64,000 nt of DNA from assembly GCA_025677825.1 (NCBI GenBank), contig JAIXMO010000056.1, positions 106,452 through 170,451 of the forward strand. The letters run 5' to 3'. Made by a program: the position numbers and the translations under genes. Of the stretch, positions 46,985 to 57,596 are shown piece by piece. Under the pieces are notes generated by a model. It did no database searches, had not been told where the DNA came from, and saw only the letters and a list, made by a program, of their open reading frames with translations. Every line of letters starts with the position of its first letter. Position 1 is the stretch's first letter. Source of the stretch: Helicostylum pulchrum (lineage: Eukaryota; Mucoromycota; Mucoromycetes; Mucorales; Mucoraceae).

Positions 46985-47932
46985 GAATCTCTTTATTATA
47001 TTATTAAAAAAACAGTTTTTTTTTATTTCAACAAAGCAAAAAAAAAAGAAGAAAAGAAAACAGTTTATTTTATTTTTTTTCGTTAGTACCTTCTTAATTT
47101 GTCTTCTATAAGGGATACTAAAAAGAAAATTGTAATAAATAAAAAGGTCTTTATTAAAACAGGTGAAAATCAGGAGCTCAGACTACTATTGTTATGAAAG
47201 AATAAGGTCGTACAATAGTTATTTTTTTTTAAAGGAGTTTTGTATTGGGTCCCAAACACACGTTTTAGGTTTTATTTTAATTACAAGATAACTTATTGTC
47301 ATATCTAAAAAAGAAAAACTAGAACTTTATGCATTGCCGTATTTATTCATGAATTAACCATCTCACCGGTAATATCGAGGCATTTCTCTCTTCTCTTTTT
47401 TTAAACAAAAAAAAGAAAAGAAGTTATAGTTATTTGTGTATGTATGTGTGTGTGTGTGTGTGTGCCTGAGTATATGTGTCAAGTTGCCCTGATAACCAAG
47501 GTTTTGGTGATTCATTGAAATATATATTGTTAAATATGCTTAAATACAAAGAAATTAGCTTTATTTTTCATCGCTCTACTTGTTATTGCCACCGGGTAAT
47601 CATTTACCACATGTAACCCTTTTTGATCGTCCCTACGTAAAAAAGGGAGAGGCCTTGAACAGATCATCATACAAACGAGACATCCTTAAATTTGCTTAAA
47701 CAGACTACATAAAAAAAGAAGAAGACGCATAGGATTGTTTTTTGTTAAATGGTTTGTTTCCCATATTTATTTTATTTTCAGGGTAAGAGTTTTTATACAT
47801 ATAGTACAATTGGGATTTTTAAAAACAGTAAAATTTGGAGGGGAGAAGAAGAAGGTGTGTGCACTTATGATACATGTGATATAAAATGGTATAATGAGGA
47901 GGGGAGGGGAGGAGTGTGTAAAAGAGTTTTTG
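46985..47932. other. Intergenic, no gene seen
   Basis: Promoter side of the GAS2-domain gene and 3' flank of the MATE gene. A (TG)n microsatellite lies at about 47446-47464, and the right part is G-rich (GGAGGGGAGGGGAGG near 47899). No supportable frame. Confidence 0.5.
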
Positions 47933-49553
47933 TTAAACTAAATTTTCCGTGATTTTATCTTTTTCTACTTTAACTCGCAATTGAGCTTTTTTGACTTCTT
48001 GAAACCAATCAATATTGAGTAAAAAAACTACTTCACCAAAAGCCACCAGAAATAAAGCAATAGTTAAACCAGTCCAAAGACCAGTCAAGGCCCAATTTAG
48101 TTTGAATGTCAAATAAAATCCAAATGGTAACGCAATTAAATAATATGCAACCAAGTTTATCCAAGCAGCTACGTTTTGTCGGCCAAGTCCTCGAATCACA
48201 CCTCCACCTACACTGGCAATACCGTCTGTTACTTGAAAGATGGCAAAGATGGGAAGTACGTTCGATACCATATCAATCACTTTTTGATCAGACGAAAATA
48301 ATAGACCGAGTTTGGATCGTGTCATTAAGAAAAACAAGGAGTTGACGATACCGAACAAGACAGAGAATATCAGAGCAGTAGTGGATGCTACTTTAGCCTT
48401 GTATCCGTAGTTGCCACCGATAGCGTTACCTACTCGGTTGGTAGCAGCAATTGAAATACCCATTGGTATCGTATAAGTCGCCGAAGACAATGTCAACAAG
48501 ATACTTTGAGCAGCTAAATCGGTCGTACCTAAATAACTTGCAGCTAAAGACGAGACTTCAAATGCGGTCCATTCTGCACAGATAATGATGATGCCACTAA
48601 AGGCTAGCTTTAAAAATGGTACCCAGTCTTTTAAACATTCTCTTGACCACCCTCCCCAACCTTCTGATCCCTTTACAAATTTGGCGTAGGCGATCAATAA
48701 TAAAAACATGATCCAGTAACTGAAACTGGTGGCGAGTGGTGCGCCGATAAATCCCATACCAAATGTATAGACAAACGCGTAATTCAATACAAAGTTTAAT
48801 GGTGCTGTTACCATCATGGAATACGTTGAGGCGTGCATAATTCCTTGTGCTTGAAGGTATCTTTTCGTTGCTTCGAATGCTATATATGCTGGTGCTCCAG
48901 GTAAAAGATATCGCAAAAAGAGGCCTAAAATTTTTTTTGAGTTAGTATAAAAAAAAAAGGGACTAAATTTTTTTTTACCTGCAAATCCTGCTAATTCGGG
49001 ATCTTGATCAAAATATAACATAATTGAAGTTGCATTCCACCAAACACAAGCAATTGGTATAAATAATAAAGCCAATACAAGATAAGCTCTTTGTAAGTGT
49101 ACACCGATAATTGTTTTATCTTTGGAAGCGGTCCAAGATTGAGAACATAATGTATCGAGCGCAGTGGTTGTACCGTACGCAATACTCCAAGCCGATACAT
49201 TTACAAACATGGAAGCTAAAGCAGAAGCACCTAATTCAACGGAACCCTAAATTAAGTAATTTATATATAAATAAAACAGTGCAACGCAGTTTCAAAACAA
49301 GATTATACTTTACAAGATGACCCAAGGTAAATATACTGGCAAATTGAAACGAACTTTGAAGTAAATAAGTTCCGATGATTGGTAAACTGTTATAGAATAT
49401 CCAGTGAAATTCTTGTTGAATGGTTGTGTGATCCAGGTTCTTGCTCGGTAATAGTGGATCTGATTCTGTTAGAGTAAGTGAAGCAGAAGAGGATATAGAG
49501 TGTCTGTCATCATCTTCTTCTACAGGTTGTTGATGGTATATCCGATTTGACAT
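47933..49553 (-). CDS. MATE-family multidrug/toxin extrusion transporter
   Basis: Three exons on the minus strand (49553-49314, 49246-48979, 48924-47933) give 499 residues. After a Ser/Asp-rich cytosolic leader with a dileucine-type E-S-D-P-L-L-P, about twelve hydrophobic helices follow in two MatE halves. Family marks are S-I-A-Y-G-T-T-T-A-L-D-T-L-C-S-Q-S-W in the first half, L-P-G-A-P-A-Y-I-A-F-E at the start of the second bundle, and R-V-G-N-A-I-G-G and G-V-I-R-G-L-G-R-Q later. Fungal relatives (Erc1-like) are proton- or sodium-coupled exporters at vacuole or plasma membrane; the substrate is unknown. The second intron (48925-48978) is 54 nt, divisible by three and free of stops, so it would read through as an 18-residue insert. 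Confidence 0.93.
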
Positions 49554-50599
49554 GCTTTTTTTTATAAAATTTTGTATTTAAAAAAAAAGAAAGAGAGAGA
49601 GAAAAGAAGTGTTATTTGTGAACTAATTGAAAGGCATTAAATACCAGGAAAAAAAAAGAAAAAAAAAAAAAAGAAAAAAAAAGTGACACAATTTCTTTCT
49701 TACCCCGCTTTACTTTTTACTATTTCGGTTGTCCCTTTTGTTTATTCAATGACGTCTCTTTTTTTACAGTGATAGAGAAACAATTCATCTTCGGGACATT
49801 TATTCTTTAATAAAAGTTTTTCAATGAAAAAAGTACATACATGACGGAAATTTTGGAGCTTACAAAGAAAAAATGACGTACAAAAAAATCTTCTTCCTTG
49901 ACTTCTGTGGCCAATGACTACAAAAGGAACTGGGTCCAGATTTTCTATTTTTTTTTCGGTGTATTAAATACATCAAGGCGCATCCATTGGTTATTCAGTG
50001 TGATACTCCAAATGCATGCAAATGTGCAATAGTAGGATCAACTTGGATAGTAAAGGGAACAACTATGCTGCAATATGTACTCGCCTCTCTCTCTCTTTTT
50101 TTTAACCATAAATTATGATTGCAATTTTTTTTTAAAGGAGTACATCAAGAATACCAATATATTGCACCATACAAGACCATCTATTATTCCTCCCTTAGTG
50201 CGGTTTAAGTTTTTAATGTCATTGATATTTATTTATATATATATTTTTTTTTCTGTTGCAGTTTTGACATGTCTTGTAATAACGTTATCGAAAGGAATGT
50301 TGTAATATATTAAGTTTGATATCCGTAGTACTACCTTCGTGTTACACAAGTCTTAGGGTGATCTTTTTTCTGAAGCGTGTGTCATGTTCACCGCTTTAAT
50401 TAATTACCACTTTGTATACAAAGATTGTGAAATATCGAAAAAGGTACGTGTTTCATTCTATAAAAGTAGAAATGAAAATATGGCGCGGTGAATTGTTTTT
50501 TCTGCAAAAAAAACAACAAAGAGATGTGTATAAGAAAAAAAGAGCGAGGAAAGTACACCTTCGTTTCTTTCTTACCTTTTTATAAATAAATAAAAAACA
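49554..50599. other. Divergent intergenic region, no gene seen
   Basis: Lies between the MATE start codon and the Pmp3-like start codon, so it holds two promoters. Long A-rich tracts sit at 49651-49683. The 76-codon frame near 50075 is low-complexity with no motif. Confidence 0.5.
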
Positions 50600-50933
50600 A
50601 TGGCAGACTGCTGTGTAATTTTACTAACAATTCTATGCCCACCAGTTGGAGTATATATAATGTTTGGATGTGGTGCAGACTTGTGTATAAACATGTAACA
50701 TATAAATGTTTTATTACAGCAAAAGAAAAAAAGCCTAATTTTTTTTTATTAGTTGTTTAACTCTTCTTGGTTATCTCCCTGGTAAATAAATAAACATGTG
50801 TATATTTATTTTGAAATAATACTAACGCTACAATTAAGGTCATGTTCATGCCTTTTATTTGATGTTTACTCGATACCAACGTCCTTCTCCGCAGTACGTG
50901 TCTTATCAGCCTCCACCTCAAGCATACAATTAA
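50600..50933 (+). CDS. Pmp3/UPF0057 plasma-membrane proteolipid
   Basis: Three tiny exons, 50600-50694, 50753-50781 and 50839-50933, give 72 residues. The first starts M-A-D-C-C-V-I-L-L-T-I-L-C-P-P-V-G-V-Y and continues G-C-G-A-D-L-C-I-N. The 29-nt second exon gives I-C-L-T-L-L-G-Y-L-P-G, and the third gives H-V-H-A-F-Y-L-M-F-T-R-Y followed by a Pro/Gln/Tyr-rich tail. This is the full Pmp3 signature: two membrane helices, C-P-P-x-G-V, G-C-x-x-D-x-x-I-N, L-L-x-x-L-G-Y-x-P-G-x-x-H-A. Family members stabilise membrane potential and salt tolerance at the plasma membrane. Introns have proper ends, and ACTAAC in intron 2 (50821-50826) fits a branch site. No reading frame in it is long enough for ORF scans. 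Confidence 0.95.
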
Positions 50934-51159
50934 GTTCTGGCTTTAAATGTGCACAGACCAACTATAATAAACTTAACTCGGGAGAGAGAAGTATAAAATA
51001 AAAATTTAGGGGGTTTATGTAAAAAGTAAATTTATTAAGGAGGTTATGTGTGTGTGTGTGTAAACTATTTATGGTATATAGTAAAAATATTATTAACGGA
51101 GAAGTGTATTAAAGTATTATGTCTATAATGTATATATATGGGGTAGTAGGGTAAGGATT

Positions 51160-54154
51160 TTAAGCTTCTCTTCTTGCAGCTCTATTTGATCTCAAAAACA
51201 TAACCTCGCTGTTATTTGAAGATGAAGTACTGGGAGATCCACCAGCTACAGACAGCATACTTGCTTTCTTTACAACTTTATTTCGTTCAACCAGATAATC
51301 TGAATACGACCTCCATAACTTTCTTGGGAATAAAATCACTTTTTTACCCCATTTCAAAATATAAATGACGATCCAAACCACAAGTGCAAACACTAGGCAA
51401 ATTGTATATAAATTGGTTTAAGTACTATATAAACATGTACAAAGTATACAATACTTACGTGTTAGGAGGTAGGATAGTATGGCGTAACCCGTGTCTAACC
51501 AAGGGTTCTTTGTACGCTTCGATAATATAGAATCAATATCTACTTCTAATTTTTTAAGCTACAATAAAAATGTTTAAAAAAAAATATATCATGTATAATA
51601 TGAGAATTCACTTACAGCAGAGTAATGAGATTCAGGGATATCTTTTATATATGTTTCCATTCGATTTCGGGTATCATCCATATCTATTTGAACATCATTC
51701 ACCAGATCTTCACTCTTTTCCAACGAACTCTTAAACTTGTACAGTTCCTTCTTCAGACTGACGACCAAGGAGATGATTTCCTTTTGTCTTTGGTCAAACG
51801 GGTCCCTTGATTTGTGCTCGGTGTTACCCGCGTACATGGATTGAGCGTTTCTGTCATATGCTTCTCTACGAGCCAGCACGTCACGTATCGGACGCAGCAC
51901 TACCCCCGTCTTATAACCAGACGACGAAGACGACGAAGATGAACTGGAATCCGACGCTTGCTCGCCCGCAACATTCGGATCGGATTCGGTCATCAAGGAA
52001 CTTAAATTAGGAAACGATAAATTACGTGGTAAAGTACTGTACAAGTTTAACGAGTCCATTGTATCCATATGGTCTTGTAAAAATACCTGTGACTCTGTTT
52101 TAAAGGACTCGAGCCTACTTAGGCTCATTTCAATGGACCGAATTGTATCTTGAAATTCTTCCTGATGTGTGCGATTGTCGATTTCAAAGGCGGTGTCTCC
52201 AAATAAGGATACGTGCAAGTCGAGAAGTGGGCCGTTGTCGGAGTGTCCTTCCATAGCTACTTGGATTAACTTTGTGAATTCAATGTTGTCGGATTTGGTG
52301 ACAGTGACTATAGCGACGTCTCGGGTGTCCCGGTAAGAACTGGATGGTCCTTCAATAGCATTGCCAGTGATTAGATCTTTGTAATAAATTATATCCTCTT
52401 CCTCTTCTTTAAGTTCGTCTTCTTTATTAGCATCGTCTTCTTCTTCTTTAAGTTCATCTTTTTTATTTTCGTTTGAATTATCCTCTTCCCCTTGGATTAT
52501 TTGATTTTTTTCTTCTTCTTTAATGATATTATCATCATCGTCATCATCATCATCATCTTCATCTTCATCCTCTTCATCATGATCGTACTTTATAGTCATT
52601 TTTTTTCTTTCAACCGTTCCTTTATGTTCATACCTATCAATTAACAATTTCACTTCAACAGGCAACGAGAAATAATCAAACAAGAACACAACTTCTAATT
52701 CTTCATCCGATTGAGAGAACTCGTCATCTATCACAGCCGGTGTATTTGTATCCATCAATTGAACCTCTTCCTCTTGTTCTACTACTTCTTCTTCGCTCTC
52801 TGATAATTGATTATTTAACGAATCTGTGTTTATATCAGATGCAACCATTAAATTAAAATTAGGTCTTTCTTCATGTAAGCAGTTCATTGCAAATTTCTAC
52901 ATGTAAAAAAAAAAGATTTTTAGTAAGTGGCTTCTCCCATATGGCTTAAAAACAAGTACCTCTTGCTTTCGTTCGTCGTCCCATTTAGCTAAAGCATCAT
53001 CATGGTGATCTAAAAACTCACGATTATCAATCAAATTTAAAATCGCATCGTCTTCTTCTTGTTTGGATATTGGTATAAAGATCTCGTCGGGCTCATCGGC
53101 AGGCGGATGAAAACTGTCAAATGAATGACGCCGATTGGTATTATTACTTGTAGAAGGTTCACCCGTTTGATTCGAGCTGTTACTTCTGGTATGATTATTA
53201 GGCAGATTAAATTGAGTTGATGCAATCTGTTTATTCTTTATTGGATCAGAGACATTATTGGCAGCGTTTAATTTAGGATAAACGTTTTGTTGCTCATCCG
53301 GGTTAGAACTAGAAGATTTGGTGCTATTTGATTTACTGCTGGATTTCGTCTTGTAAGGTTTAATCAGCGATTTATACAGCCACGATCTCCTTTTGGTGTC
53401 ACTGATCTCAGGTACATCTAACGCTAATTCGGAACTATTTCGTGTGATCGAGACGGGAGACGCGGTTGCAGATGAAGGAGTACTAAATGATGGACGTCTG
53501 ATCCCAGGCTTTTTATCGTTTATTTGTTGACTTGTGATTAATATCTTGTCTGACGGTGTCACTAGGTCATCGTGAACAATATCCTGTGATTGCTCCTTTC
53601 TTTTTCTTGTGATATTCTCGGCGTGCTCTATTACGCTTTTTTAAAATCAAGTACTTTTTTAAAAGTGTAAATATGCTTCTTACCAGAGCGGCTTCGATTA
53701 TGTTTATGTGATAATGATTTAGTCACTTCAGGTAATCGAGATGTCAATTCGGTAAGTTTAAAAATATCTTCGTCAGATACTGCACCCAAAATATCTATAC
53801 TAATGCACTTTGGTTACAAAAAAAAACATTGATACAAAGCTATTTTAAAGGTATACCTTTTTGTGATACATCTTTTATAATTGGTTTTCGAATAGTTGCA
53901 GTAGTAGGTTTAACGGTATTTGTTTTTCTAGTATCTAATGAACGTGAAGGAGCGACTTGAGCTGGAGTCGATTCCAGCCACCCTCGTTTGTTGGTGTCTA
54001 CATTAAACGAAGATTGAATTGTAGTTGGTTCATTGTCAAGAGAAGAACTAGAGGACTGGCTACGTATATGACGACTGCTGGTTTTGTTTAGTAGTGTAAA
54101 TGATTTCTTCTTTAGAAATGACTCTTTAGCTTTTTCGCTTGAGTATGGAAGCAT
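51160..54154 (-). CDS. Unknown large acidic protein with one C-terminal membrane segment
   Basis: Six exons on the minus strand (54154-53857, 53794-53684, 53627-52960, 52896-51616, 51558-51459, 51392-51160) give about 896 residues. The first third is disordered, basic and Ser-rich. The middle is very acidic, including a run of about nine Asp and many Glu/Lys-Glu tracts. Around residues 680-800 helical, possibly coiled-coil segments appear (T-R-N-R-M-E-T-Y-I-K-D-I-P-E-S-H-Y-S-A). A single hydrophobic stretch follows (Y-A-I-L-S-Y-L-L-T-L-F-A-L-V-V-W-I-V-I-Y), then a basic segment (K-W-G-K-K-V-I-L-F-P-R-K-L-W). I do not recognise the family. The layout suggests a protein anchored near its C-terminus in an internal membrane with a long cytosolic N-terminal part. 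Exon joins are in phase throughout, so the model is better supported than the function. Confidence 0.75.
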
Positions 54155-54896
54155 GACATTCCCTTTTCTTTTTTTTCTTCTAATAAGTGAAAAAGAAAAA
54201 GGAATTAATGTGTAAAGCTTTTTTTTTTTATGTGTGTGTATTTACTTTTTGACTGTCCGAACTGGTTTTTTTTAAGGTTCTTTTTCTCTCCTAATCCTAA
54301 AAAAGTAATACGATTTGTAGAACGTGGCTTTTTATAAATCCCTAGCTAAGTTATTTTTAGGGTTTTATCCAGTGGCTTCTTATAATATACAAGGCTTGTA
54401 TTGTTTGTCTACTACAAAAATAAAAATATAGGCGTGTACTTTTTCTGATTTTTTTTTTAAACAAAAGAAGGCGTATTGTACTTGATTCGGCGCTCGGCTA
54501 GTGAGGTACACTACGAAATGCCAAGCTTCTGGGGGGCGAGCGGGTGGATGGGGTTTACATAATACCTGAAGCGTACTTGCTTTGTAAATAAGCAAATGTT
54601 TACACACTACAAAAAAAAAATTTTAGAGCATAATTGTGTTTTTAAGTTGTATGTAACTGTGGCGTATTTGACACGTAAATCTTTTTAATAATCATGTCTT
54701 AGTTTTTTTTTTTGTTGCGTGTGTAGCTGTTCTTGTGTTTCGCGAAATTAAATGTCCATCTACTATGTATCAACCCCAAAATATATTTTTAATCCCACTC
54801 AATGGGAAAAAAAAAAAAAAAAAAAAGTATTTAATCAAGTATTATCCGGTTCTTTTTTCTCTTTTTTTCTTTTTTCTTTTTTCTTTTAAGTATATT
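54155..54896. promoter_or_regulatory. Divergent intergenic region
   Basis: Between the unknown acidic protein (leftward) and the LRO1-like gene (rightward). Contains several T-runs and an A18 run at about 54809-54826. The in-frame ATG at 54735 upstream of the LRO1-like start is separated by that A-run (poly-Lys) and is not believable as the start. Confidence 0.5.
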
Positions 54897-57359
54897 ATGG
54901 TTGTAGTTAAAAAGAGAAGAGACTCACTGTGTCACTCAGACATACACGTCAACCGTCACGGCCGAGAATTACCAGAGGACATTATGGCAGACTCTGGACG
55001 CATGTTTGTAGAGCAACGTCCGTTTTACAGATGGAAGCGATTCAATTTTATTGTGGGTGTGTCAGTTGGATTAATTGCAATGTACGCTGCTTCCACCACT
55101 CCCGTCGCACGAAACCTGGACGCATTTCAAGATTACTTGCTGCTGCAATTAGCCGATATGGATTTAACGCATATCTTTCCACAGTCTGATATGATGGACG
55201 AGTTTTTGGGAAATTTCACGAATATGATTAAACCCACTCCACCTACCGAAGCTTCTTTTATGCCTGCTGAACAGTACAAGTAAGTTATGTATTGGCTTGC
55301 TTTTTTTATTTTTTTTTAATTTTATTTTTAGAGATGAATTAGGTTTAAATCCTCATTTCCCGGTAGTAATGATACCAGGTATTGTTTCTTCGGGTCTCGA
55401 AAGCTGGGGAACCTTAGAAAAGTCCAAAAAGTACTTTCGTAAACGCATTTGGGGAACAATGAGTAAATGATGCCATTTTTTTTTTTAATATTAAATTACT
55501 AACATAAACACAAAATAGCTATGGTTAGATCAGTATTGCTAGATAAGGAAAGTTGGATTGAACATATTATGCTTGACCCAGAAACAGGTTTAGACCCACC
55601 TGGATATAAAGTTAGAGCAGTTCATGGTAAAAAAAAAAAGAAACATTCGTCTCATACACATACTAAAAAAAAACTTTTTTTATTATTAGGCGTTGAAGCA
55701 GCAGATTATTTCATTACAGGGTATTGGGTTTGGGCTAAAATTATAGAAAATCTAGCTATGATAGGTTACGATACCAACAACATGCACTTTGCTTCGTACG
55801 ATTGGCGTTTATCTTTCGGCAACCTAGAAGTACGTGATGGATACTTTTCTCATCTCAAATCTACAATTGAGCTATCCAAAAAGAAATCTGGTCTTAAAAG
55901 CGTAGTGGTTACACATTCGATGGGCAGCTCCATGTTTCCTTATTTCCTTAAATGGGTAGAAAACAGTAAAGGTGGTGACGGTGGCAAGCGCTGGGTAAAT
56001 GACCACATTGAATCCTTTGTTAATATCGGTGGTCCTTTGATGGGCGTACCAAAAGCAGTTACTTCGATGATGTCCGGTGAAACCAGAGACACCATGTCGC
56101 TGGGAAGCTTCGGCGCATACGTGCTGGAGAAATTCTTTTCGCGTCGTGAACGTACAAAGTTGATGAGAAATTGGCTAGGCGGCGCTTCCATGCTACCTAA
56201 AGGCGGTGATACCGTTTGGGGCAGTCAAAATTCCGCTCCCGATGATGAGGAAAATGAAAAGTTCAGTTCGTTTGGTAATATGATCTCGTTTGTTCCTCAT
56301 CCAGAAGGAATCAATGAAAATTCAACGGATATCCCTAGTGGCCCCCAAGATCCATTAATTCGAAATTACACGGTGTCAAACTCGATTGATCTTTTACTAA
56401 ATAGTGCCGATGAGACTTTTAACAGACATTTGCATGCTAATTATTCGTACGGTATTACTGCTGATAAGAAACAATTGAAACAAAATGATGATGATCCTAC
56501 AAAGTGGAGTAATCCTTTAGAATCTCGTTTACCAGATGGTGAGTTCCTTTTTTATTTATAATGTGTATTGTATGTTAATTTTCGTTTTTAGCTCCTGATA
56601 TGAAAATATATTGTTTTTATGGTGTTGGCACTTCTACAGAAAGAAGTTATTACTATGCTGTTGCAGACGAAGACATTGAAGATGATTGTGTAGAGAACGC
56701 AAATAATTCTGGGTGTACTCACGAACATACACATGAGCATACGTCTGAAGCTGCCGAAGGTACTGCTGAACCTCCGTTACATATAAGATATCCTAGCTTG
56801 GTAAAAAAAAACCACTATAACGCTGCAAAAAGAAAGTAAATTGATTTGTTTTATATTTAAAATAGTATATTGATGCAAATGTAAACGATCCAATTCAACG
56901 TATTGAAACAGGAATTCGATTCTCTGACGGGTAAATATAATTTTATACGTATCTGTGGTAGCTATGTTAACACATGTTTTTTCTTTACTAGTGATGGTAC
57001 TGTGCCGTTATTGTCTTTAGGTTACATGTCTGCTCCTTCCGGTGCCTGGAGAAAACACGCTGATCTTTATAACCCTAGCCATATCCCCATTATTCCCCGT
57101 GAATATCAGAATGAGGTCAGTCCTAGTAAGCTCGATGTAAGAGGTGGGTATAAATCCAGTGATCATATTGATATTTTGGGTAATTGGGAAATGACTGTAA
57201 GTACGCAAAAATTAAAAAGAAAAAAAAAACTTGTACATGCATTAAAATCTTATTTTTTAGCTTGATTTACTACAAATTGTTTCTGGGTTAGGTAGTAACG
57301 TACAAGAAAGAATTGTTTCTCCCATTGATGAATATGCAAAGAAGATTGAGATAAATTAG
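54897..57359 (+). CDS. LRO1: Phospholipid:diacylglycerol acyltransferase (LRO1-like)
   Basis: Eight exons (54897-55279, 55332-55462, 55519-55626, 55690-56538, 56592-56800, 56866-56930, 56992-57196, 57261-57359) give 682 residues, close to yeast Lro1 (about 660). It moves an acyl chain from a phospholipid to diacylglycerol to make triacylglycerol, at the ER. A basic cytosolic leader is followed by one membrane helix (F-I-V-G-V-S-V-G-L-I-A-M-Y-A-A). Then come the LCAT-type motifs P-V-V-M-I-P-G-I-V-S-S-G-L-E-S-W, D-P-E-T-G-L-D-P-P-G, W-R-L-S-F and the nucleophile H-S-M-G-S. The catalytic Asp is in D-G-D-G-T-V-P-L-L-S and the His in S-S-D-H-I-D-I-L. The residue before H-S-M-G is Thr here instead of the common Gly. 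A His-rich stretch (H-E-H-T-H-E-H-T) sits in exon 5. Confidence 0.95.
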
Positions 57360-57596
57360 TTTTTCTTAAGAAAAAAAAAGTATTTAGTAGTAATAGTAGC
57401 AATTGTAATAATAATAATGATAAATATATATCTTGTAAAATAACACGTTTGATCTATTGTAATAAGTTTTTTTTTAAAAAGTGTTACACAAGTTATTCAA
57501 GCGGGACTATAACAGCCAGTGTATACTTTGGGTTTCCTACATCAACAGGTGCCCGACTTTTTTTTGTTGTTCCCTTTTTCTGCTTTTTATATATTA

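Noticed and set aside
54735..54896. N-terminal extension of the LRO1-like protein from an upstream ATG at 54735
   Set aside because: It passes through an A18 run (poly-Lys) and low-complexity T/C sequence. ATG 54897 gives the normal basic leader and membrane helix.
57519..57596. N-terminal extension of the SCY1-like protein
   Set aside because: ATG 57597 gives the family's expected short start before the kinase-like domain. The upstream part is hydrophobic low-complexity without support.
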